Source: Atrina japonica
Taxonomy: Eukaryota; Mollusca; Bivalvia; Pterioida; Pinnidae
Assembly (NCBI GenBank): GCA_030159075.1
Contig: BROG01000109.1
Span: 1,201,001 to 1,265,000 of the forward strand
Length of the DNA: 64,000 nucleotides
Direction of reading: 5' to 3'
The notes beneath the pieces were generated by a model. It had not been told where the DNA came from. It saw nothing but the letters and a program-made list of their open reading frames with translations, and did no database searches. Positions 39,701 through 52,000 of this stretch are shown here, in pieces (the first letter of the stretch is position 1; each line of letters begins with the position of its first letter). Position numbers and translations under genes: made by a program.

Positions 39701-42700
39701 GCTGTTTCTTTGTTCCTTGTATGTTTGTTTGCTTTTTTTACTTCATAGTCTGATAGCATTTGCTACAGTTTTCGTGAAAAATATCCGAATCACAGAAAAA
39801 CATTAAACCTGGTAATTAAGCAGTTGAAAAGAATTTATTTCTGTTTTTATGTACATTTGTGTGAAATTTCAATACCTCTGTGATTTAGACAAAACTACAG
39901 ACATAAAAAAAAACCAGAACTGTCTTCACATGTTTATAGTTCTACGCAAGACTGCAGAAATATATTTTTAACATCGAAAATGAAAATATGCTCAACTTCT
40001 GTGCTTTTTGTGAAATATGTGTGGGAAACAGGTATATAAATGCAAGATTTTTTTTTTGTGTTTAAAGAATGGTGATAATTAATATTTTCAATAATATTTA
40101 AAATCTTGAATATTTTAAAGCATGATATTTTATTAACAAATCACTATACATGCTATATCTGTAGCCTCGTTATAACCTCTTAATCCTCTTTGCATTTACC
40201 ATTATTTATGTTGAAAATTTGATGTATCATCAGTTCAGAAAAGTCGTGACTTTTTGACAAGATTTTTTTTATGAGAAAACACATGCATGAATTTAGCATA
40301 CATAGTTCTATAACAGCATGAAATAGAATTGGGTTACAGACACTAGCCTAAGCTGAAATAGTCCTAGAATTTCTGTGTATTTTTGTCAATAGATGGACCA
40401 AGTATTTAAAACAAAAAAACAAAAAAAAAACATGACAATAACAGTGGAGTGAGAACATATACCATTAACCCTATATGATACAAAAAGCTTTTCGAGCATC
40501 CAATGGGACTAATTCATGTACCACGTGATACCCGATAACGTTTGTGTGGAACTATTGTTTCTATTAGTGATGGAATGATGCTAGAAGACAATATCCCGCT
40601 CTAATGTCATTTCGGCGGGAAGATTACATAGAGTTACATTCCATCACCATAAGAGATACTAGTGTCGCACAAACGCTCTCGGTTATCACGTGGTGCATGA
40701 ATCAGTCCCATTTTATTCTAAATGTTATGGTCCACATGATCCTGTTATGCTGCCATTTTGTTTGTCTTGATGGCTGTGACTGTTTGTTTTTGTTTGACTA
40801 CTAATACAGTTTTTCAGAAAAGTCGTCCAGATTAAAAATGAAAAACTTGTTTACTGTTGTGTGTAATGATTGAGTATCTACTTCTTACAGACAGAAAAAG
40901 AAGAAAAACCAAAAGGCAAAAAAGCACCTGTTGTTTCCAATAAAATGCCAGTCCCAAGTCAGTAAGTCTTTGTGAAATATTTACTTTTATAATCATGAAA
41001 TATTTAAAAGCTACATCCAGGAAGGCATTAGTAATTAAAAAGTACCATTAATTCATATGTACAGTGAGCTGTATTGAAGTTTCTCACTGGTAAGTGGCCT
41101 TTATTCAGGTTCAAGATTTTACCTGGTGAGTAATTTAGGATTCAGGGACCCTTTTTACGAAAGGTCCTAAGTCTTAGTCCCAATTGTCATGGAACTGACC
41201 AATCAGCGATGCATTGCCAAGGTAGTTACGACTAAAATTAAGGATTCAGGACTTACCACCTACGTAAAACAGACCCCTGAGAGCTACTTGTTTATGTACA
41301 CACATTAATTCAGTCAAGAAAAAAAAAGAAAAGACTTGTAAGTTGATGTATTATATATAACAAATGGACACAATGAGAGGCCAACAGATACGTGCATGTT
41401 CGGGATGGAAAAACGGGGTCAAGGCATTATTTTTGTAATACAGTTCTCCTCAGTTATATCGCAACCTTTTGTTTGCCTTAATTTCGGCAATCAAATGAGT
41501 TTGGCAGTAGGACTTAACATGCATACATGTAAAGTGACCTTTTGTATTGAAGAGTCAGTGAAGGATGGGGTGGTATGGGGGTTTAGCATTATAACAGGGG
41601 AATTACAGCTAGAGGAGGAAGTTTGTTCTGCAAGAAAAAAGTGGCAATATGTGAGTTTGCATTATAATAGGAGGTGGGGGGGACAAAATTGAGGGGAGAA
41701 TGTATATCAAAGTAAGATCGTCTGACATCCATTCATATTTATAACCATGGTAATGTTACCATTTTGTTTATCTTCCAACAGAGCAGCAATAGAGGCTTTT
41801 AGGTCATTCCTTGAAAGAACAAAGAGTAAGGACATCTTGGATGTATTGGAAGAAGAGGACTGCTGGGCGAAGTTTGAGGATGTAGATGAGTATCCTGAGG
41901 CCTTCACAATACTGACAAGGTCAGTAAGGTCAACTTTTTGTGTTTTGGGGGATGTGGGATGGTAAATAAGTTGTGTTTGTTTCACTTGGTTTATTTCACT
42001 GTGGCTTACACATAAACAACTTAATTTTGAAAAGAATCGCAAACTAAAAGTGGGATGAGCTAGATCACACATCTACAGAGGAGTGCCATCTATTATTAGT
42101 AGAGTGAAACGCAGAAACAGTGAATGTAGGAGACTACTAATTATTCATAACATCCTGTACATTTGTAACTTAATTTAGACAAAAAGAGAAAATTTGTTGA
42201 TATAGGGCTTAGGTGACACCATCAGACACTGAAATAGTAATAAAGGAACTATCTTAATTTCGAATGTTATTTTTCTGAAATATATCGATATTTCTTTTTT
42301 GCATCGATACATCACATCAGCAGGAATAAAATTGCGCTATTATTTTGAACATTAACATTTACATAAATCTTTTGGCATCATCTTATACAACAATCATAAG
42401 TCCTGAGATTGCCTGTTTACGCTTCACTAGGAGGTCTATTTTGTTTTAACTGATAATATGCTATTCATCAAAGTTATATTAACACTGATAAAGATATAAA
42501 ATTCCAATAAATTACACCTCCATATGATGCTTTGTGTGCGAGTAATGTGAGTATGAAAAATTGAAAGCTGTTTATTACTTGCTAACAAAACAACATATGA
42601 AGGCCTAATTTACACTAATATTTTATTTTTATGTAAGCATCGTGTCTTGTACATTATCAGTTAAAGGGGGATTAGCTGTGTTTTTTTTCAAAAATATTTT

Positions 42701-45700
42701 TTCCATTTTTTACATCTTAGATTGATATACAATAACAAAATAACAAAATTCCTATATATTTTGTGAAAATTGATTGAGAAACCCAGTGTTTGACCCATTT
42801 TCAATTGCAATAGATCATTTTTGAGTTCTTATGTAATCTGGTTTTGGATCCGGATTTTTCTTGCATTGCTTCAACTCTGTTATGCTTAGCGATTTCTGGT
42901 ATTTGTCATTGCATCGATCAAGAAATAAAATGCTTTATTTCATACAATAAATCGAAATGTCACAATATTTCATCTCTGGTGTAGAGTTCAGACGTTGACC
43001 TCAATAGTGGACTAGTGGCAATAATCTGGCCTCCAGATGTACCACTGCATTTTATTTCTTGATCGACGCAAAGACACATACCGGAAATAGCTAAGCATAA
43101 CAAAGCTGAATCAGCGCATGAATAATCCCGATCCAATAACGGACTACGTAAGAACTTGAAAATGATCTATTGATTAACTCAACATTACTATTTGCATATA
43201 AAAACCACACTGGACCTGACCTTATTTTCACAAAATATATAGGAATATAAGATTTTTTATGCCAGTGTGTAAGCTCTTATTTGTTATTGTACATCAAGTA
43301 CAAGTAGTCAAAGTAGAAAAAATCGAAATAATTTTTTTGGTAAACACAGCTAATGATCCTTTAAAAACTGAGCGTAAATGGTCAACCATGGATTTTTAAA
43401 TACGGTAATGGTTTCACAGATATGGGAATGAATTAATAAACAGAGAATGATTTTTAAATATGGTAATGGTTTCACAGATATGGGAATGAATTAATAAACA
43501 GAGAATGATTTTTAAATACGGTAATGGTTTCACAGATATGGGAATGAATTAATAAACAGGGAATGCTTGTTATTCATGTTTTGAGCTGACAGTAGGAACG
43601 TTTTTGGAATATCCAAAAATTTTGTGAACTGTTTTAGGTCAATATGTTATTGTTTAAATATGTTTTATTTCATCTATTGTATTACCGGGTATCAGGAAAT
43701 TAGTAGGGTAAAATTTTGTACTTCAAAAATGCAACCAATTTGCTGACTTAAAATTTTGTAGATATAAGATACTCTTTGTAAAAGAACCAATAAAAATCAT
43801 TTAAGCATGTGATTTATGTAAAATTTCGTCATGGTTTAAATTTCATTGATAAATGAAAAAACCCAAAATAAACGAAATTTAAACATCAACAAAATTTTCA
43901 GATTCTGCAGTGTTGATATTTTGCATTTATGTGAAGCACTGTGGAGCTATGATATTGATTAAAGTGCTATATAAATTTTAGTGATGGAAATATAATTAAC
44001 TCCATTTAAAATGATACTGCATACAAGGAGATACTCATTATAATGAGAATATATCTGTTCCCTGTATATTTCTTACATAATTGTATATAAATCCCAGTAA
44101 CAAAATCCAACTTCAACAAGATTTTAAAAATCTCTCTCTCTTCCACTTCATTATAAGTGGATTTGACTGTATATTTGTTTTTTCTGATGAGTCAGGTTTT
44201 ACTTTACTTGCATATATCCTGTATATATATTTTGAAAAGACCAGCGGTCAATACACATTACCAACATGTGTCAACGTTGATTAAAAATCTATTTTTAGAT
44301 CACTCATCAACAGCACTGTAGCAGGTCCTCATGTATCTAAGATCGTAGCATCTTTAACCTCCACACTGTCCAGTCTCTATGACCCACAGCGAGTTGTTGT
44401 AGCGGCTTTTTTTGCAGAGGTAAGTTATATTTAAATGTCACCCATGAAGCTGGTCAATACTTAAGGATCAGTTAGACTACCATCTTGTGTCAGCATTGTC
44501 AGTGATAGTGCAGTAGTTCAGTGTGGCATAAATCATGACAATTACTGACACTATAATAATAAAATTGCCTGACATTATAATCATGATATTGTCTGACATC
44601 ATGACATTGTCTAACACTCTAATCTTGACATTGTTGAGCACTATAATCATGACATCATCTGACATAATCTAGACATTTTCTGACACTATAATCATGATAT
44701 TGTGTGACACTTTTTTAATCATGACATTTTCTGACACTATAATCATGACATTGTCAGACACTACAGTATTGACATTTGCCTTATACTATATTTATAACAG
44801 TGTCTGACACAATAATCATGACATTGTCTGGCACTATAATCATGACATTGTCACACACTATAGTCATGACATTTTCTGACACTACAGTATTGACATTTGC
44901 CTGACACAGTAATCATGACATTGTCTGACACTATAATCATGACATTGCCTTTATCTTTGATGTCTAGCTCATCAACCAGAAGTGTGTGGGAGATCCGACT
45001 CTCGTGGAACTGGTGATGAATAGTCTCCTAGGACGACTTGTGGATTCCTCACACAAAGTCAGGATGTTGTGTATCCGAGGCTTGGGAAACATTTCCAGTG
45101 TAGGACAGGAACAGGTAAAGAAAGAGCCGTACAATGGAACCTGTACTGAGAAATTGTTAAAAGTCATAAAATATCGTCCATATTTAGACCACTATTATAT
45201 GATCATTTGAGGGGCCTCTATGGCCGAGTGGTTAGAGCATCACACTTTTAAATCATGAAGTCTTTCACTTCCTGTCAGCGCAGGTTCGATTCATACTGGT
45301 AAGCTGATTTTGTGAGAAAGTTTGCCAGTTTACTTACGGAAGGCTGGTGGTCTCTTCGCGAGTACATGTACATTGTAAGCGGGTTCTCTCCTCCACCAAA
45401 AAAACTGGCCATCACCATTTAATTGAAAAATTGTTGAGCGTTTCATAAATCACTATTCAGAATTCAAATTATTATCTTTTGAGACACCATTGTCTTCAAG
45501 ATAACATTTCTGTGACATATTACAGGTGGTCTATCAAGACAGGTTCCATTGTATGATTTTCTATTATTTAGATAATGTGTTGTTATGTCAATCGTTAGAA
45601 CTTCTGAAATTGACCTTAACACTGTCAAATTATCATTTTACATTAAGATATTTGTATATAGCATTTGTCCTCTAGATAACAGTTCTGTGTCATACAACAG

Positions 45701-45969
45701 GTGCTCTCTATGACATATTTTATATTTTATTGTATAATTTGCTAATATTTTTAAAAAGTTTTATTGCTTTGCTAATTGTTTTTATTTCTATGATTAACCT
45801 TTAAATTTCAATAAAAAGCTAATTATATAGACATCTGTCATATTATCATCTAAGGGATCCTCACAACTAACATCACATGCCCCTGGGGGTTGGGTGGGGT
45901 CATAATGTAGGACAATGCAATATTTAAAGTATACATATTATATGCCAGCAGAGAAATTTGTTGGGACCG

Positions 45970-46002
<33 letters not shown>

Positions 46003-49000
46003 ATTGTCTTTTGTTTAGTGTTATCATTTACACATTTTTCTTCTCAAGAACCAGCAGGCCAATTTTAATCAAACTTGGTAGGAAGTATCCCCTTGTGAAG
46101 ACTCATAAAGTTTACAAATGAAAGGGAATTAGAACCCATAGGATATATGTCACCTCTTTGTAGTAGTGAAAGTCTTATTTTTTAAGGCAATAGACTTTGA
46201 GAAAAAAGCAATACCATGATTCCAAAATTTAGGAACTCTCCATATTGACGGTGCAAACTTAAGGTATTGATCACTTATTGTATACAAATTCTGGGAACTT
46301 GTCATCTAGTAAAGCACCACAACAGAGCTGCAAATCAGAAGTAGCAGAGATAATGCCCCAACTTAATTAAAGGAGCATTAGCTGTGGGTTTTTTTTGTTT
46401 TTTTTTTTAAAATGTCTTTCCTTTTTTTACTACCAAGATTGATATACAATAAGACAAAAGATATAAACACTGGCATAAAACTCTTAAATTCCTATATATT
46501 TTGTGAAAATTACTTGAGAAATCCAGTTTGGCAGTTATCCAATGCAACCTTATTATTTGTATATATGCATACCACACTGGACCTGACCTTATTTTCACAA
46601 AATATTTAGGAATATAAGATTTTTTTTATGCCTGTGTATAGCATTTATTGTTATTGTACATCAAGTACAAGTAGTAAATGTAGTAAAAATTGAAATAATT
46701 TTTTTAATGGTAAACACAGCTAATTCCCCTTTAAATAATGCATATTTTTTATAATAAAAAAACATTTGAATCCCTTGCTTCCAGAAATTTCTTCAGTTCA
46801 TGAATTATGTGAGTATTTGCCTAAAAGTTTATGTAAGTCACACGACTGAAAGTGCTTCAAATGTGATTATATTATTGGTGCTTTAGGCCACTTTTCAGTT
46901 GTATGGTGGTGGCCAGTATTTTCATGTCAGAGGAGAAAACCCAGATACTGTGTACATGGTGTACCTGGGAAGAGACCACTGGCCTTCCGGAAGTAAACTG
47001 TAAAACTTCTCACAACATCAGCTCAGGTTCCAGTGGGGTTCCAACCTGTGCTGACAAGAGGTGATTAAGTTCCAGAATTAATAATGCTCTAATTACTTGC
47101 CTACAGAGGCCCCAAATGGGATGTAAGAATCTGTGTTTGAAAACCTAACCAAGCATTGTGAGAAAGGCCTATTAATTTTCATATGATTTCATACCCATGC
47201 AATGCTATTGACAACATTACCGGTATATATTTTTTTTAAACTTTTAAAAATAAAATGGTTTATTGACAAAATATGACTCAGATATATCTTAGAAATTTTG
47301 TATAATGAAATACTATATGCTTTGACAGGTGCAGAAATACTCGACTACAGTACTGTCAGCCATGATGGCGGGGATGGACGATAAGGAAGATCCGGATGAT
47401 GACATCACCACAGAGGCCATGAGTGGCTTGTCCAGGATCCTGTGTGAAATCGATGAAAGTCATATTCGTGCAATACTTATAAATGTCTCTTTGAGAATTA
47501 GACCATGTTTTGAAAAGGTGAGTTTAAATGTGTATCTCCAATAGAAACAATGAAATATAGCCTATGAATAAAAACTTATTACAGGAACTGTGATGTTGTA
47601 TATAATGTTTTAAGCTATCATAAAAGCAATATACATTGACCATGTACATTTGACTTTGTCAACCCCTGAAAAACAATGGACTATTCTGTAAATCAATGAC
47701 TTAGGTCAGTCCAAATGTGTCTTAAGGGGTGAATTTGTTAATGGCTTGTACACCTTTCTGTTACATATCTAATTATCTTTAATACCTTTCTACTCATTAT
47801 TTTTGCATTCAGTATCCAGGGAGAACCCAAATAATGTACTCCCATTTTTATTCTTTATTGTGCTAAATTTTGTTCATTTTAGCTGATTTTAGCTAATATT
47901 AATGTCATACTCCCTTGTGGACACCTATGGACCTATTGCAGTGCATACTGCAGGTTAAAGGACATTTTCTCATGGCACTGGAACATACCTGTAACAGAGG
48001 TCAAAGTTCACATCACCTTTAACGGGTGACATCACCATTGACACAAAAATATTCTTTACATTTTCAGGACATGAAATAAATAAAATCTAGACCCCACTCT
48101 GTTGTACTATACAGACTGTCACAAAAGCACCTATACAAATGAGATTTTGCATCAATGCTTGTATAGATAATATTTCTTATCCTGCAAACCTAATTTCTTT
48201 TCACATTAACGTCAGTGTTACATTAATCAAGTTTATTTTTGAAATTGTTGTCACCTGAATGTTTAATGTAAATCCAGAACTTCTCGCGGGACTTTTTGCT
48301 ATACACATGTTCTATATTTAATTACAAGATAATATATTCGCAATTTCAAATGGACCATTTGTCATACTATTATCATGCTTCATCGCCCAATAATTTTCTT
48401 TTCATGAGCTAAATCATGCGTAAATAAAATTCTTGCAATTAAAACCAGATTTATGGTAGTTAAAATGGATGTCCACACAAGCAAACTTTGGATGTATTTC
48501 TTCATGTATGTTTAGAACAGAGACCTGTGGATAGGGATTGAGGAAAGTTGGACATGTTGAAAATTCCTCGTGTTTACTGTAAATATATGGCTTATATGTA
48601 TCCCCAAAGTATGTTGCATTTCAAATGTTTTATTTTGCAGGACAAGGCAGCAGTTAGAGCCCAAGCAATCATTCTGTTTGGAAACTTATCTAGGTTTGGA
48701 GATGGTCCCTCAAAAGCACCGTTCTTAGAACAAATACATAGTAATTTAGTCAGCCTTCTTTTGCATCTTAATGACCCAGAAACAGATGTCAAAAAGGTAT
48801 GTGCTAATAAAATGGAAATCTCTATTTCAAAAATACAAGGCAAACTAAGAATAAATTGATTATTATTTTTTTCTGTTCAAGTGAGTTAAATGCTTGAAAT
48901 ATTTTTAGTCAAAGAGAATAAAGAACAGAATCACACTGGTTCTCATTCATTCATCAGGGTTAGGTCCATAATGTATTTAGTGAATTCTTTATAACCCTTA

Positions 49001-52000
49001 GGGGCCTCCCTGGAGGGGGGATGGTTTGAGTATCGTGCTTAAAATCATGAAATTTCTCATCTCTAGTCAGTACAGGTTCAAGCCCCCACTGGAGTTGTGG
49101 GCCTCTTCCTGGGTAGGCCTACATTGTAATTGGGTTCTCTCTACCACCACTAAAAACTGTTGCGTGAGGGGTAAAACACCAGTTGGGACCTAGTCTCATT
49201 TTGTGAGAAATTTTGCCAGTTTATTTGCCACAGGCAAGTGGTCTCATCACTGGTACACTATAACTGAGCCTCCTCCTCCATCATTTAATAGAACTAGGGG
49301 CAACAGTATCGCTGAAAAACTACTTCATGTGACCTAAAAAGTCCATTTGAACAAATATAAAAAAAAAAAAACAACCATAACTTTTGAACCCAATATGATG
49401 AGATACTTGGTATTTGACAAATTCAATTTGATCAAGATGATTTAGTTTTTGTTTTGTTTTTTTTTTAACAAAGGTCTGCTATATTGATAATATTTTCTTC
49501 TTCTCATTTTCAGGCTTGCAAGTTTTCCCTGAGGCTCCTTGGTCCACTCATGGGCTCTGACGATATAAACAAGAAGTGCCAGAAACATCTGCTAGAAGAC
49601 CGCAACTTAATATATGGAGAATTTATGAACGATCTATCCAAGTTAATTGTTAGTACTAATAAAAATTACTTGAGTACATTTACATGTTTATATGTTGACC
49701 AATTAAATGACATGTCAGATAAAATGTCCAGTGGCCTCTTCTCAGGTACAATGTAAACGAGTTCTCTCCTCTACCATTGGCTGCCACCCATATGGAAAAA
49801 CACCTGCTAGGTTTACAACATGTAAAACATACAAATATAATGGGTCTATATGTTTACAGCTTGAAGTGCTATTTTTGTGGAATACTACGCGTAATTTGAT
49901 TGGCCGACATGAATATGTCTTTTGACCAATAAGATTCAACAATTCATTGAATCATACCGGCTGTCTATGAACGAAGTGTAGTAGTCAGACGGTGACCAGC
50001 TTATTTTCCTGGGTAACTAGGTTCTCTACAATCTCTTAAACAGAGTTATTGGTCCTTGCACTCTCTGTCAGTTTCTGTCAACATCTCAACTTTTTCCAGT
50101 TTCTTGAAAAATATATAAATCTACTGTAGATTTTGCTCTTTATAAGGTATGAGTCATTTGCATATATTTTTTGAGCTGACATGGAATAAAATACTATTTG
50201 ACATGAAAATACTTTTGAAAAATGGCTATAGATATAGGGACTATATTTGTGTGAAAAGTATCCATATTCTGAGTAATTTGGTTTTTTATATTCATTCTGT
50301 TGGTTACATGATCACGTGTTTTGGGAGGTTGACAGAGATTGATGGAGAGTGCGAGGACTGACAACTGTGTAAGAGGTTGGATTCTCTCTGCCATTAAAAA
50401 CTGGCTGCCACCATATTACTGAAAAAACTGCTGAGTGGCATAAAATACCGAAAAATATATTAATCACCAAGATCATTATGATGGAGAAATATTATATTAC
50501 TAAACAAATTTTTCATATTTTTTATTTTCAGATAAAAGATTTTCCTGATAAAGTAAATTTCTATGTGATGGCCTGTGTGTCCTTTTTTAAGAGTATGTGG
50601 CCAGAGATAAAGAGTAATGCTGCCTTATTCATTGGTGAGTGACTGAATGTCAATTTACATTGTTTTAACATCACATTTCACTTTATGTAGAGCAAGATTG
50701 GGTATTGTCGACCTTCGCTTATTATCGACCCCTTTATCATAAAAATGCTTGTCGCGATGTTATTGTTTTATTTATGTTATTAAACACCTTTAATTGTCAG
50801 ATTGTGTACTTCTTAATTCCTTTGATCTAACTCCGGTTGATATGACTAAATATGCAGACAAGTTTTTGTCTGAAGAAGAGCTATCAGCATCGATTGATGC
50901 AAAAACTTACGTCATATCAGTCAAGATACCAGGTATGTCTCCATAAAGCCTTTGTTGTATGGTATTAATATTATTCTGTTTTGCTGCTAAAACTGACTAA
51001 ACAGAAATTGTTCTATCATTGATATTAATCTTTTCTTTGCTAATTTCAAATCTGACCCTGAAAACAAAGTGGTCGATAATACCCAGACGAAAATCATAAA
51101 ATCGACTATTATTGACTATCATGAAAATTAAGTTCATATAATTTATTTAATACCAAGTCTTCAATACCAATGTGGTCGAGTGGAAATATGCATGGATCAC
51201 AATACCTGGGGTCGTGAGTTCAGTCCCGCCAATCACCAAATACTTTTTATGACGTTGTACAATATTTATCTCCCTTTTCAATAAAACATACATACACACA
51301 CCTTACAATCAATCACAAACACATTAGTTACCTCTCTTAGTAAAAAATCAATTTAGTTATATTATCATAGTATATCAATAATTAATTTACTTCTAGATAA
51401 TTTATGAATAATTGAATCATACAACAATACATTTCATATTACATGATAAAATTATCGAGAAATATTAACTCTAAATATTGATATAATATGTTGTCATAAT
51501 ATTTACAAATATGTATTTAAATAATTATACCTGTTTATTGAACAGAGTCCAATTATAGGTTTATACAACCTTCAATGGATCTTAGGGTGTGTAATAACTA
51601 CAAACAGTACAAAATATGGAAATAAGGATACAACATCTCAGATCATCACTCACTAATTTATATTTATTTATTATAAGTTAAATCTTCAATAATGATAAGT
51701 AATACCCAGATTCTGGTTTATTTAGTACAGTATATAGAAATCAGTTTCATGTCTGATTCTGATTACCAACTCAGCCATCATTCTAAACTTTTTCATTGCG
51801 TTTATTATTACTTCAAGAATTGCTTGTATATTAGCCAAGATGGAAAAGAACGAGTAAAGAAAAGAGATTAACTTACATGTCAATAAATGTGTAATTAGAG
51901 CAAAACAAGATTTGTTTCTCTTGTAAAATGTCACCCTATCTGTTCAGTCTCCAATTCAAATCTATGTGGCGGGTAAAATCTGACCACTGACCAAATTAAA

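Larger units (their letters stand above)
28878..40890 (+). other. giant MROH1 intron (about 12 kb)
   Basis: The frame and family order continue from w18 to w19, so no exon is evidently missing. Contents: a 74-bp array, pogo-like MITE, SINEs, mini-MITEs, a 33-bp array and at least six other foldback elements. I see nothing recognisable in about 30020-30740 except a near-duplicate of 60 bp at 30140-30245 and G runs, or in 32280-33150, 33400-34000, 34520-35100, 36320-36780, 39400-40480 and 37610-38070. Confidence 0.85.

Noticed and set aside
41707..42072. 121-residue - strand protein
   Set aside because: Antisense shadow of MROH1 exon w20 and its borders. The + strand has the conserved coding signal.
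42120..42660. Possible extra MROH1 exon between w20 and w21
   Set aside because: w20 and w21 join in phase and the family sequence is continuous. No conserved frame with splice borders was seen.
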